A stretch of DNA of 36,889 nt from Runella sp. (GTDB taxonomy: Bacteria > Bacteroidota > Bacteroidia > Cytophagales > Spirosomataceae): NCBI RefSeq assembly GCF_027484545.1, contig NZ_JAIXST010000289.1, forward strand, positions 1 through 36,889. Direction: 5' to 3'. The position numbers were made by a program, and so were the translations under genes. Below, piece by piece: positions 24,640 through 32,958 of this stretch. The notes below the pieces were generated by a model. It did no database searches. It saw only the letters and a list, made by a program, of their open reading frames with translations, and was not told the origin of the DNA. The stretch's first letter is position 1. Every line of letters starts with the position of its first letter.

Positions 24640-26088
24640 ATGACTGATCCTATTTTTATCTTATGCGTTGGTGTCGTGATCGTTGTGGGCGGTATCATCG
24701 GTTTAAAGCTGCATCCTTTTCTGGCGCTTTTATCGGCAGCGTTAGTCGTAGCTTTACTTACGCCTACGGCCTCACTCGAACAGTTTTATATCTCAAAAGG
24801 CAGTTCAGCGGCTGAGGCCATCAAATTAGCGCATAAAAGCATTGGTGAGCGTATTGCGGTAGAGTTTGGAAATACCTGCGCCAAAATCGGTATTTTGATT
24901 GCCATGGCGGCCATTATCGGCAAATCCATGCTTGACAGTGGCTCAGCCGAAAAAGTGGTGAGGGCCATGCTTAAATTAACCGGTATTAAAAAAGCTCCGA
25001 TTGGGTTTATTCTCAGCAGCTTTTTTCTCACGATTCCTGTCTTTGTGGATACTGTTCTTTTCTTAATGATGCCTTTGGCCAAAGCCATGAGCACTCGTTT
25101 GGGTAATAAAAATTACCTGATGTTGGTTTTAACGGTTATTGCTGGGGCCGTAATGGCTAATTCATTCGTGCCACCCTCTCCAGGACCGTTGTTTTTAGTG
25201 GGAGCGCTCAATGTTCCGATTGGATTAATGATGGTTTGCGGAACGCTGTTGGGACTTTGTACCATAACGGTGGGTTATTTTTATGCCATTTGGGCCAACA
25301 AAAGATGGCCGATTCCGCTTCGCGATGCGCCCGATGCTCGGTTGGAAGACATTGCCGCCATTGCCAACAAAGACGACAAAGAACTTCCTCCTTTGGGTTT
25401 GGCGCTGTTGCCCGCTGTATTTCCGTTGGTTACGATTTGTATTCGCTCGGCGGTGGAGGCTTTTGCTACTCCAAAAGTCCCTCTGACCGGTAGCCCTTTT
25501 TTGAATAAATTAATTGATATTGTTCTGTTTTTCGGGGATAAAAATATTGCCCTATTCGCAGGGGCTGTTTTCGCTTTGTTGGTTCTTATCCGCCAAAAAA
25601 AGACAATGAAATCGGGTTTGACGGCGTTTGTTCAAACGGCTTTGTTAAGCGGTGGCGGTATCATTTTAATTACGGCTGCGGGTGGTGCTTTTGGCGGGAT
25701 GTTGCAACAAACGGGCATCAGCAGCCGTATTGCCGATATGACCAAAGACTACCAGATGGCATTAATTCCGTTGGCGTTTTTCGTTACAGCCGTTGTACGT
25801 ACGGCACAAGGTTCGGCAACGGTGGCCTTAATTACGGCTTCAGGAATTTTAGCCGGAATGGCACAAAATGCCAATTTAGGCTTCAATCCCGTGTATTTGT
25901 GTCTGGCGATTGGGGCAGGGGCAAAATTAGTGCCTTGGATGAATGATGCAGGTTTTTGGATCATGTGTAAAACAAGTAATCTCACCGAACGCGAAGCGTT
26001 GAAAACCATAGCCCCCATGCAAACCATCATGGGACTTGCCGGTCTTATCTTGACCATGATTGCAGCGCAACTTTTTCCAATGATTTAA
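24640..26088 (+). CDS. GntP-family sugar-acid permease
   Basis: This 482-aa inner-membrane protein has 12 or more hydrophobic segments. It begins with the GntP signature GLKLHPFLALLSAALVVALL and contains IPVFVDTVLFLMMPLAKAM and VVRTAQGSATVALITASGI, typical of the gluconate:H+ symporter family. Members carry gluconate, fructuronate or related acids. Here the context of glucarate and galactarate enzymes suggests an aldarate or sugar acid as substrate. It lies 65 bp after the aldolase gene and is part of the same rightward run. A hairpin follows at once, so transcription may drop after it. Confidence 0.9.
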   Translation: MTDPIFILCVGVVIVVGGIIGLKLHPFLALLSAALVVALLTPTASLEQFYISKGSSAAEAIKLAHKSIGERIAVEFGNTCAKIGILIAMAAIIGKSMLDSGSAEKVVRAMLKLTGIKKAPIGFILSSFFLTIPVFVDTVLFLMMPLAKAMSTRLGNKNYLMLVLTVIAGAVMANSFVPPSPGPLFLVGALNVPIGLMMVCGTLLGLCTITVGYFYAIWANKRWPIPLRDAPDARLEDIAAIANKDDKELPPLGLALLPAVFPLVTICIRSAVEAFATPKVPLTGSPFLNKLIDIVLFFGDKNIALFAGAVFALLVLIRQKKTMKSGLTAFVQTALLSGGGIILITAAGGAFGGMLQQTGISSRIADMTKDYQMALIPLAFFVTAVVRTAQGSATVALITASGILAGMAQNANLGFNPVYLCLAIGAGAKLVPWMNDAGFWIMCKTSNLTEREALKTIAPMQTIMGLAGLILTMIAAQLFPMI

Positions 26089-26092
26089 TAAG

Positions 26093-26138
26093 AACGTCGG
26101 CAGGGGTTTAAACGGACTAACCAACCCTTGCCGACGTT
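26093..26138. terminator. terminator-like hairpin after the permease gene
   Basis: aacgtcggcaggggtt (26093-26108) and aacccttgccgacgtt (26123-26138) pair at 15 of 16 positions with a 14-base loop, 4 bp after the permease stop. There is no T-run, so it may instead protect the upstream mRNA end, or be an interspersed palindrome. Confidence 0.5.
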
Positions 26139-26147
26139 AAGTAGGTC

Positions 26148-26210
26148 AGACTTTCTAAGTTTTCAATACTATTGATTTTCAAACATTAAAACCTAAAACT
26201 TGGAAAGTCT
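26148..26210. repeat. second palindrome in the same gap
   Basis: agactttctaagtttt (26148-26163) and aaaacttggaaagtct (26195-26210) are inverted arms with one mismatch and a 31-base loop. Placed 21 bp before the dehydratase start it could influence translation. It resembles interspersed repeats seen widely in Bacteroidota. Confidence 0.65.
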
Positions 26211-26231
26211 TGTTCTGCATAAAAACATAAT

Positions 26232-27785
26232 ATGAAAAGCGTAAGTGAAAATACTATAGTACAAACAAGCCCATTAGACAATGTCGGCATTGTCTGTCAT
26301 GCATTTGGTGTACGAAAAGGGGCCGTTGTTTTGGAGCATATTGTAGTGGCGCAGGACATTCCGATGGGGCATAAAGTGGCCTTGCAGGATATACATGAAG
26401 GAGAAGAAATTGTACGCTACGGACAGGTCATTGGCTATGCTAATGCCGGTATTTATACAGGCGAATGGGTGGATGAACGAAAAATGAACTTGCCTCAACC
26501 GCCTGATTTAGAAAGCATTCCATTGATCATTAATCCGTTAGGCGATTCTAAAGAAGTACAAGCAGAACCGTTAGACGGGTTTACCTTTGAAGGTTACCGA
26601 AATGTGGATGGGAGTGTCGGAACTAAAAATGTATTGGGAATTACCACCAGTGTACAATGCGTGGCAGGAATCACCAATTACATTTCCAATAAAATCAAGC
26701 AGGAATTACTGCCTAATTATCCTAACGTGGACGATGTCTTTGCCTTCAATCACAGCTACGGTTGCGGTATTGCCATCAATGCACCTGCGGCTATCATTCC
26801 GATTCGGACGATTCAGAACATTGCGCAAAACCCCAATTTTGGCGGTGAAATCATGGTGATTGGATTAGGTTGTGAAAAACTCCGACCCGAACGTTTATTG
26901 CCCACTATCGACAACAACGGGGACTCTTCCATACTCTATTTGCAGGACGAGGCCTTTAATGGCTTTGAAGAAATGGTGGACGGAATCATGGAGATGGCCG
27001 AGAAACATTTGAAAAAACTGAACAATCGAAAACGCGAAACGTGCCCTGCGGCGGACTTGGTCGTAGGAATGCAATGCGGTGGCAGTGATGCTTTTTCGGG
27101 AATAACGGGAAATCCAGCTTCCGGTTTTGCGGCTGATTTGATTGTGCGGGCTGGCGGAACAGTGATGTTTTCGGAAGTGACGGAAGTAAGGGATGCAGTG
27201 CATTTATTAATTCCCAGAACTTCTACACCCGAAGTTGCCCAAAAGCTCAAAAAGGAGATGCAATGGTATGACGACTACCTTGAAAAAGGACTGGTGGACA
27301 GAAGCGCTAATCCAACGCCGGGCAACAAGAAAGGCGGCTTGAGTAACGTCGTCGAAAAAGCGTTGGGTTCCATTGCCAAATCGGGCACGAGCCCTATCGT
27401 GGATGTGGTTGCTCCGGGCGAAAAAATACGTCGGAAAGGCTTGAATTTTGTTGCCACTCCCGCCAGTGATTTTGTGTGCGGTACGCTGCAATTGGCCGCC
27501 GGAATGAACATGCACGTCTTTATTACTGGTCGAGGCACCCCTTATGGCTTGTCGATGGTGCCAGTGATCAAGGTTAGTTCCAATTCAAAATTGAGTAACC
27601 GATGGTTTGATTTGATTGATTTTGATGCGGGCCCTATTGCTTTTGGCGACAAAACCATTGAAGAAATGGGTTGGGAATTGTTTCACCTTATTTTGGAAGT
27701 GGCGAGTGGCAAACAAAAAGTAGCTGCCGACCGGTTGGGCATTCACAATGACTTGGTATTGTTCAATCCCGGACCATTAACGTAA
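26232..27785 (+). CDS. garD: galactarate dehydratase-like (UxaA/GarD family)
   Basis: This 517-aa dehydratase is close in length to E. coli GarD (523 aa), which turns galactarate into 5-keto-4-deoxyglucarate. It has an N-terminal SAF domain (about residues 15-95) and the catalytic motifs [38 protein letters not shown] and DFDAGPI. It is a distant paralogue of the protein at 10156-11814, sharing the GGSD-FSG motif but differing around it (SYGCG versus ESGCG). Being placed with GarL-, GarR- and GudD-like genes, galactarate is the best guess for its substrate; altronate or another aldarate is the alternative. Confidence 0.8.
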   Translation: MKSVSENTIVQTSPLDNVGIVCHAFGVRKGAVVLEHIVVAQDIPMGHKVALQDIHEGEEIVRYGQVIGYANAGIYTGEWVDERKMNLPQPPDLESIPLIINPLGDSKEVQAEPLDGFTFEGYRNVDGSVGTKNVLGITTSVQCVAGITNYISNKIKQELLPNYPNVDDVFAFNHSYGCGIAINAPAAIIPIRTIQNIAQNPNFGGEIMVIGLGCEKLRPERLLPTIDNNGDSSILYLQDEAFNGFEEMVDGIMEMAEKHLKKLNNRKRETCPAADLVVGMQCGGSDAFSGITGNPASGFAADLIVRAGGTVMFSEVTEVRDAVHLLIPRTSTPEVAQKLKKEMQWYDDYLEKGLVDRSANPTPGNKKGGLSNVVEKALGSIAKSGTSPIVDVVAPGEKIRRKGLNFVATPASDFVCGTLQLAAGMNMHVFITGRGTPYGLSMVPVIKVSSNSKLSNRWFDLIDFDAGPIAFGDKTIEEMGWELFHLILEVASGKQKVAADRLGIHNDLVLFNPGPLT

Positions 27786-27797
27786 ATGGTTGATGGA

Positions 27798-27874
27798 GCG
27801 CTGATTAAAACCGATAAAAAAATCAGCGAAAATCAGCGTTCCCGAACTCTTTCGGGATTCGCGTCATCCGCGTT
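27798..27874. repeat. degenerate intergenic repeat (aatcagcg type)
   Basis: cgctgatt (27799-27806) is answered by aatcagcg at 27821-27828 and 27831-27838. A perfect 6-bp hairpin, cccgaa-ctct-ttcggg, lies at 27841-27856, then a gcgtcatccgcgttcc string. The element fills the gap between the dehydratase and reductase genes and resembles low-complexity interspersed repeats of Bacteroidota. Confidence 0.5.
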
Positions 27875-27912
27875 CCAATAATTTATTGATTATTAATTTT
27901 TTACAACAAAAT

Positions 27913-28779
27913 ATGGAAAAGGTAGGATTTGTCGGACTCGGAATAATGGGGAAACCCATGGCTTTGAACTTATTGAAAGCCGGCTATTCCGTGTCTGTTT
28001 TGAGTAAAAGCGCTGCCGCTGCCGAATTGACGGAATCCGGTGCGACGGCATACGCCACCAATAAAGAACTGGCGGCGCAATGCGATGTTATCATCACAAT
28101 GTTGCCCGATTCGCCCGATGTAGAACAGGTAGTTTCGGGAACTGACGGTGTCTTGGAAGGAATTCAATCGGGAGCCTTATTTATTGATATGTCCACCATT
28201 GCGCCGGCTACGGCAGTCAATATCTATCAATTGATGAAGGCTAAAGAGGTAGAAGCATTGGACGCACCCGTATCAGGCGGGCAGGTCGGAGCCATTGGTG
28301 CTTCCTTGTCCATTATGGTTGGGGGAACTGCTGCGGCTTTTGAACGGGCGTTGCCGTTGTTTCAGGCCATGGGCAAAAATATTGTCCACATCGGAGAGCC
28401 TGGTGCAGGACAAACCACGAAAGCCTGTAACCAAATGATTGTCGGTATGACGATTCAGGCCGTGGCAGAGGCGTTTGCATTAGCCCAAAAAGCAGGGGTT
28501 GATTTGGAGAAAATGCGGGAAGTGCTGTTGGGAGGATTTGCTCAAAGTCGCATTCTTGACCTTCACGGCAAACGCATGATTGACCGTAATTTCAATCCCG
28601 GTTTCAAAATCAAATTACATAAAAAAGACATGGGTATTGCACTTCAAACGGGCGAAGCGTTTTCAGTTCCACTAAAAGGAACAGCATTGGTAGCGGCTCA
28701 AATGGAAGCCGCTGTCGCGCAGGGAAACGGGGAATTAGACCACAGTTCGCTGTTTATGCTACTGAGCCCAGCCTCCTAA
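27913..28779 (+). CDS. garR: tartronate semialdehyde reductase (2-hydroxy-3-oxopropionate reductase)
   Basis: This 288-aa member of the beta-hydroxyacid dehydrogenase family reduces tartronate semialdehyde from the aldolase step to D-glycerate with NAD(P)H. It has the nucleotide-binding start GFVGLGIMGKPMALNLLKAG (about residues 5-24), the substrate loop DAPVSGGQVGA (117-127) and catalytic Lys170 with Asn173 (TTKACNQ). The ATG at 27913 is chosen since it opens directly onto the Rossmann motif; an in-frame start at 27886 adds nine residues. Glycerate kinase, the next step, is not in the window. Confidence 0.9.
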   Translation: MEKVGFVGLGIMGKPMALNLLKAGYSVSVLSKSAAAAELTESGATAYATNKELAAQCDVIITMLPDSPDVEQVVSGTDGVLEGIQSGALFIDMSTIAPATAVNIYQLMKAKEVEALDAPVSGGQVGAIGASLSIMVGGTAAAFERALPLFQAMGKNIVHIGEPGAGQTTKACNQMIVGMTIQAVAEAFALAQKAGVDLEKMREVLLGGFAQSRILDLHGKRMIDRNFNPGFKIKLHKKDMGIALQTGEAFSVPLKGTALVAAQMEAAVAQGNGELDHSSLFMLLSPAS

Positions 28780-28799
28780 CCCGCGCGGCGTACCGTCCC

Positions 28800-28905
28800 A
28801 ATGGGGGAATTTTTAATACGAAACTCAACGCCTCTGCCGCTACGGCTTGTCCTCGAAGGGGCTTATCACACACTTTAAACTCCCCCTTCGGGGGCAGGGG
28901 GGCTC
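28800..28905. repeat. G/C-rich REP-like intergenic repeat
   Basis: The gap before the UxuA-like gene contains cccaatggggg and, at 28882-28894, a perfect ccccc-ttc-ggggg hairpin followed by ca and ggggggct. This is the same plan as the element in the SusD gene (22250-22272). It ends 10 bp before the start codon, so it may shape that gene's translation. Confidence 0.65.
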
Positions 28906-28914
28906 TTTACTACA

Positions 28915-30030
28915 ATGAAACGCAGCAATTTTCTCAAAGCCATTACGGCGGGTTCCGCGGGAGCGGCCATTTTTGGATCTGATCATGCCAAGGCCGCGAC
29001 CAAACCCGTTCCTCCCAAAAAAGTACTCATGAAAGTAGGGTGTCAATCGGGTGGTACAAGCGTTGAAAATCTGGAGTTTAAAGCGCGTCACGGGGTGTTT
29101 AATATTGATGGAGGTTCGCCGATAACTATTCCTGGTAAGGGATGGGATTTGGAAGATTCGTTGAAGAAAAAGGAAGCCTGTGAAAAATACGGGATCAGCT
29201 TAGATGCTTACCATTATCCGTTGACCTCTGCGGGGATTGACAAAGTGGCTTACCCGAATGTGATGCTGGGCAAAAGTCCCGAACGCGACCGGGAAATCGA
29301 AATTCTGCAACAAATGATTCAGGTAGCGGGCAAATCAGGCATTAAAGTATTGAATTATAATACGACGATTTTACCCGTTTTGCGAACTGGAAAATATACC
29401 GACCCCAAGCGCGGAAATGCCGAATACAGCGTATGGAATTATGAAGAGGCGTTGAAAAGAAATGACCCAAAAACAATCGCGGGGGATGTTTCTGTTGACC
29501 AACTATTTGAGCGCATTACGTACTTATTGGACCGTATTCTGCCCGTTGCCAAAGAATATAAAGTAAAACTCGCCAACCACATTGCCGACCCACCTGTACC
29601 TGCTGCTTATCGGGGAATCATGCGTTGGAACAGCCCTGATGTTTTTAAAGGCATTCAACGATTTGCAAAGCTTTATGACAGCGAATACCACGGTTTCAAT
29701 TTTTGCATCGGCTCCATTGCCGAAGGCCTGAAAGATCCCAAAAATGACATTTATCCCATTATCAAATGGGTAGGGGAGCGCAATCAGATTTTCAACGTGC
29801 ATTTGCGCAATATCAAAGGCAGTTTTAACAACTTTCAGGAAGTGTATCCTGACAATGGTGAAATGAATTTTGCGCAGGTAATCAGAGCGTTACGGGATGT
29901 AGGTTATGCCGGAATGGTCATGCCCGACCACGTGCCGCACCACCACGATCCGGCGAGCAGTTTACAGGCTTTTTCATTCTGTTACGGCTATATCAAAGGC
30001 TTGTTGCAAACCGTTTCAGAAGAAGTATAA
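28915..30030 (+). CDS. exported UxuA-like TIM-barrel protein (mannonate dehydratase family)
   Basis: This 371-aa protein resembles mannonate dehydratase (UxuA): LANHIADPPVPAAYRGIMRW and the later stretch FNFCIGSIAEG, NVHLRNIKGSFNNFQE, VMPDHVPHHH match the metal-binding strands of that TIM barrel. Unlike E. coli UxuA, it starts with a Tat-like leader (MKRSNFLKAITAGSAGAAIF, then SDHAKA). The classic UxuA CIHPDDPP is replaced by ANHIADPP. It sits in the aldarate gene run, so it may act on a sugar acid in the periplasm, or the leader may be a relic. The exact reaction cannot be named. Confidence 0.75.
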   Translation: MKRSNFLKAITAGSAGAAIFGSDHAKAATKPVPPKKVLMKVGCQSGGTSVENLEFKARHGVFNIDGGSPITIPGKGWDLEDSLKKKEACEKYGISLDAYHYPLTSAGIDKVAYPNVMLGKSPERDREIEILQQMIQVAGKSGIKVLNYNTTILPVLRTGKYTDPKRGNAEYSVWNYEEALKRNDPKTIAGDVSVDQLFERITYLLDRILPVAKEYKVKLANHIADPPVPAAYRGIMRWNSPDVFKGIQRFAKLYDSEYHGFNFCIGSIAEGLKDPKNDIYPIIKWVGERNQIFNVHLRNIKGSFNNFQEVYPDNGEMNFAQVIRALRDVGYAGMVMPDHVPHHHDPASSLQAFSFCYGYIKGLLQTVSEEV

Positions 30031-30065
30031 TCAAAAAATAGTTGGCTTTTGATTCCATTGACGCC

Positions 30066-30089
30066 GTTGCAGGTGTTCTCACCTGCAAC
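30066..30089. repeat. perfect 10-bp hairpin before the glucarate dehydratase gene
   Basis: gttgcaggtg (30066-30075) and cacctgcaac (30080-30089) form a perfect stem with loop ttct. It lies 36 bp after the UxuA-like stop and 50 bp before the next start. There is no T-run; it is best read as another interspersed palindrome or an mRNA stabiliser. Confidence 0.6.
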
Positions 30090-30139
30090 TTACTGCTAAC
30101 CACCAATCACCGGCCACTTACCACCGACCTCTAACACAC

Positions 30140-31444
30140 ATGCATTATACATCCGGACCCCGAATCAAAGAAATTGTCATTACCCCCATTGCCGTCATTG
30201 ACCCGCCGCTCCTGAATGCCGCAGGATTGCACGCACCGTATGCGCTTCGTACCATTATGGAGGTGATTACCGACGACAATATTTCGGGTATCAGTGAAAT
30301 TCCGGGCAATATTGACATTGACATCGCTTTGAAAGCCGCCGGAGAACTGTTGATTGGCCGAGATGTATTTCAATTGAACGAAATTCGGCAGGTATTGGAA
30401 GAACGATTTGGCATGGAAAGTACGGCCGATAGAGGGACAAGGCCGTGGGATCAACGCAAAGTAGTCCATGTTTTCAGCGCCGTTGAAGTGGCTTGTCTGG
30501 ATATTATTGGCAAAGTTACGGGAAAGCCGATCGTGGATTTATTGGGTGGAAAAATGCGGGATAGAGTGCCTTTCTCTGCCTATCTTTTTTACAAATACGA
30601 AGGGGCCGGCGGAGAATTAGCGTTTGATATTGACCCGAATGCAACGGGATGGGCCGCCGCGCGTCAGGCAAGTGCATTGAATCCGCAGGAAATTGTTGCC
30701 CAAGCTCAAGCCATGTGCAAAGAATTTGGGTTTCAATCCATTAAATTGAAAGGGGGCGTGTTTGAACCTCGTCAGGAAGTGGATGCCATGTTTGCCTTGT
30801 ATGAAGCTTTTGGGCCCAAGGTGCCGCTCCGCATTGACCCCAATGCCCTTTGGACGGTGGAAACGTCTATCAAGTACGGTAAAGAAATGGAGCCCATTCT
30901 GGAATATTTGGAAGACCCTACCCGGGGACAGGAAAACATGGCAATGGTGCGGAAAGCCGTCAAAACGCCGCTTGCTACCAATATGTGTACGACCTCGTTT
31001 GATGATATTCCCGGCAGTATTGCCAAAGGTTCAGAGGACATTATTTTGAGCGACCACCACTTTTGGGGAGGGCTGCGTGCTTCCATGAACCTTTCGGCCA
31101 TTTGTGAAACGTTCGGTCGCGGTTTGTCCATGCACTCCAATAGTCACTTGGGCATTTCATTGGCGGCCATGGTGCATTTAGGCGCTGCTATTCCCAAAAT
31201 GACGTATGCTTTAGACACGCATTATCCCTGGCAATCGGATGAAGTCATTGTGGGTGGGCGCATCAAATTTGAAGAAGGGGCCGTACTTGTTCCTCAGGAA
31301 CCGGGGTTAGGCGTAGAGCTTGACCGTGCAGCCTTGGCAAAACTGCATCAAAATTACCTCGCCTGCGGCCTCACCAAACGAGACGACGAACCCGAAATGC
31401 AAAAGAAAGTCCCCGGTTGGAAATTTAAGCCGGTTCGTTGGTAA
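30140..31444 (+). CDS. gudD: glucarate dehydratase-like (enolase superfamily)
   Basis: This 434-aa enolase-superfamily dehydratase is predicted to convert D-glucarate to 5-keto-4-deoxy-D-glucarate (E. coli GudD is 446 aa). Visible active-site residues are Lys202-x-Lys204 (IKLKGG), the Mg ligands Asp233 (RIDPNALW), Glu258 (YLEDPTRG) and Asn281 (ATNMCTTSFDD), Asp305 (LSDHHFWGG) and the catalytic His332 (HSNSH). It is the last gene of the rightward catabolic run. The final 20 bases overlap the end of the convergent LacI-type gene. Glucarate is the most likely substrate; galactarate or idarate epimerisation is a known side activity of the family. Confidence 0.9.
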   Translation: MHYTSGPRIKEIVITPIAVIDPPLLNAAGLHAPYALRTIMEVITDDNISGISEIPGNIDIDIALKAAGELLIGRDVFQLNEIRQVLEERFGMESTADRGTRPWDQRKVVHVFSAVEVACLDIIGKVTGKPIVDLLGGKMRDRVPFSAYLFYKYEGAGGELAFDIDPNATGWAAARQASALNPQEIVAQAQAMCKEFGFQSIKLKGGVFEPRQEVDAMFALYEAFGPKVPLRIDPNALWTVETSIKYGKEMEPILEYLEDPTRGQENMAMVRKAVKTPLATNMCTTSFDDIPGSIAKGSEDIILSDHHFWGGLRASMNLSAICETFGRGLSMHSNSHLGISLAAMVHLGAAIPKMTYALDTHYPWQSDEVIVGGRIKFEEGAVLVPQEPGLGVELDRAALAKLHQNYLACGLTKRDDEPEMQKKVPGWKFKPVRW

Positions 31445-32603
31445 CTTTTTCCTTTCGGCTCGACTCTCGAACAATCAAGTGGGTTTTCAAGACCTGATGA
31501 ACCGGTTTCCATTCGGAAACGTCAGCATTTATTTGATGAAGAAGTAAATGGGCGGCCTGTTTTCCTATTTCACGCACAGGTTGTTCGAGGGTCGTAAGAG
31601 ATGGTTCAATGATGGATGAAATCGGGTCATTGCTGAAACCCACAATACCTAATTCCTGTGGGATTTTGACCCCTCTGCTTTTGGCAACCAGCATAATTTC
31701 AATGGCCGTTGGGTCATTGATGGCAAAAATAGCGTCGGGCGGCTGGGGTAAACTCAATAAATAATTAGCGTAAATGCGGGCTTTTTCTTCCGTTAAATCA
31801 TAATGAATAATCAGTCCATTTTCAACCGGTAAATTATGTTTTTGTAACGCATCCAAATAACCTTGTAGTCGCAAACGACTCACCAATAGGGAAATAGGGC
31901 CCGCTAAATGCGCGATGCGCCGATAGCCCTGTTCAATCAAATGCTCCACCGCCTGAAACGCCCCGTTGTAATCATCAACAATGACCTGCGGGGTTTCCAA
32001 TTCCGGACATACCCGGTTAAAAAATACCAACGGTACTTCCTTCCGTAATACTGCCCTGAAGTGGTCAACGTTATTGGTTTGCGCCGCTACCGAGACCAAA
32101 AGCCCATCAACACGGCTGCTCATCAGGGCTTTTACGTTGGTTACTTCGGTTTCGTAGGATTCGTCCGACTGGCAAATCATTACGTTGTAGCCCGCTTTAG
32201 ACAGCACTTCCTGCGCCCCCATAATGATGGTAGGAAAGAAGTAATGCCGAAACTCGGGCACTAAAATGCCAATAATGTTTGTCCGACTTTTCAGCAATGC
32301 ATTGGCCAATGGATTAGGCTGGTATTCCAATTGCTGCGCCAAATCCAGAATCATTTTTCTTGTACCAGCATGGATATCGGTATGGCCGCGTAAGGCGCGT
32401 GAGACGGTTGACTTCGAAATCCCCAACTGATTGGCAATGTCCATAATGGTTACCTGATGATGTCGCTTCCCTTCGGTCGGATTGGGCGGTTCGGGCAATG
32501 TAAAATGGTAATCACACGACTTACAAAAGTACCGTTGTTTGCCCCGAACAATGCCTGATTTTTGGACAAATTCAACTTCACGACATTTCGGACATTTAAT
32601 CAT
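31425..32603 (-). CDS. LacI-family repressor with N-terminal zinc ribbon
   Basis: This 392-aa protein joins three parts. Residues 1-36 form a zinc ribbon (Cys4, Cys7, Cys27, Cys30) with the pattern GIVRGKQRYFCKSC, as in the N-terminus of IS1-type InsA and related transposases. Residues 51-105 are a LacI-type HTH and hinge (TIMDIANQLGISKSTVSRAL). The rest is a periplasmic-binding-protein sensor (GILVPEFRHYFFPTIIMGAQ to the end). Normal LacI proteins start at the HTH. It is convergent with and overlaps the glucarate dehydratase gene by 20 bp, so it probably controls the aldarate genes. The effector is unknown. The extra ribbon could add DNA contacts. Confidence 0.88.
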   Translation of the reverse strand: MIKCPKCREVEFVQKSGIVRGKQRYFCKSCDYHFTLPEPPNPTEGKRHHQVTIMDIANQLGISKSTVSRALRGHTDIHAGTRKMILDLAQQLEYQPNPLANALLKSRTNIIGILVPEFRHYFFPTIIMGAQEVLSKAGYNVMICQSDESYETEVTNVKALMSSRVDGLLVSVAAQTNNVDHFRAVLRKEVPLVFFNRVCPELETPQVIVDDYNGAFQAVEHLIEQGYRRIAHLAGPISLLVSRLRLQGYLDALQKHNLPVENGLIIHYDLTEEKARIYANYLLSLPQPPDAIFAINDPTAIEIMLVAKSRGVKIPQELGIVGFSNDPISSIIEPSLTTLEQPVREIGKQAAHLLLHQINADVSEWKPVHQVLKTHLIVRESSRKEKVTNEPA

Positions 32604-32958
32604 AGTATTTGTACTATTCCTTTAAAAGAGACTTTTTGTTGTTTTCGGGTAAAAAACGAGAATACCACAAATAAAGTCAATATCGGATTTGAAATACTAC
32701 TATCGCTACCAGTTTCGGGAAAGTTCCCGATAGTTTTTGTGGACAAAATTCAATTTTTTCTCTTGATTATTTAAAAATACCTTCTAATTTCAATCAAAAT
32801 TGTAATTGAAACATTATAAAAGGCATTTTTATGATTGATTTTAAAACCCTTTAAAATTGTATAATTTTTATTTTAAAACCTCTAATCCTATGCTTCAGCG
32901 TGGGGATAGCCCAAGTAATAATCAAGAATGGCTTTAGCCTTGATTATCAGTATTTAGT
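32604..32958. other. A/T-rich intergenic region upstream of lacI-type gene
   Basis: This 355-bp gap contains the promoter regions of the leftward repressor and the rightward pseudogene. A small hairpin, cgggaa-ag-ttcccg (32716-32729), is followed by atagttttt. An inverted repeat tttcaat/attgaaa (32788-32794 and 32805-32811) could be an operator. A palindrome at 32918-32947 is listed separately. No small gene is recognised. Confidence 0.5.
32918..32947. repeat. inverted repeat before the pseudogene
   Basis: ataatcaag (32918-32926) and cttgattat (32939-32947) form a 9-bp stem with a 12-base loop containing ggctttagc, 11 bp upstream of the start codon of the decayed gene. Confidence 0.5.
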
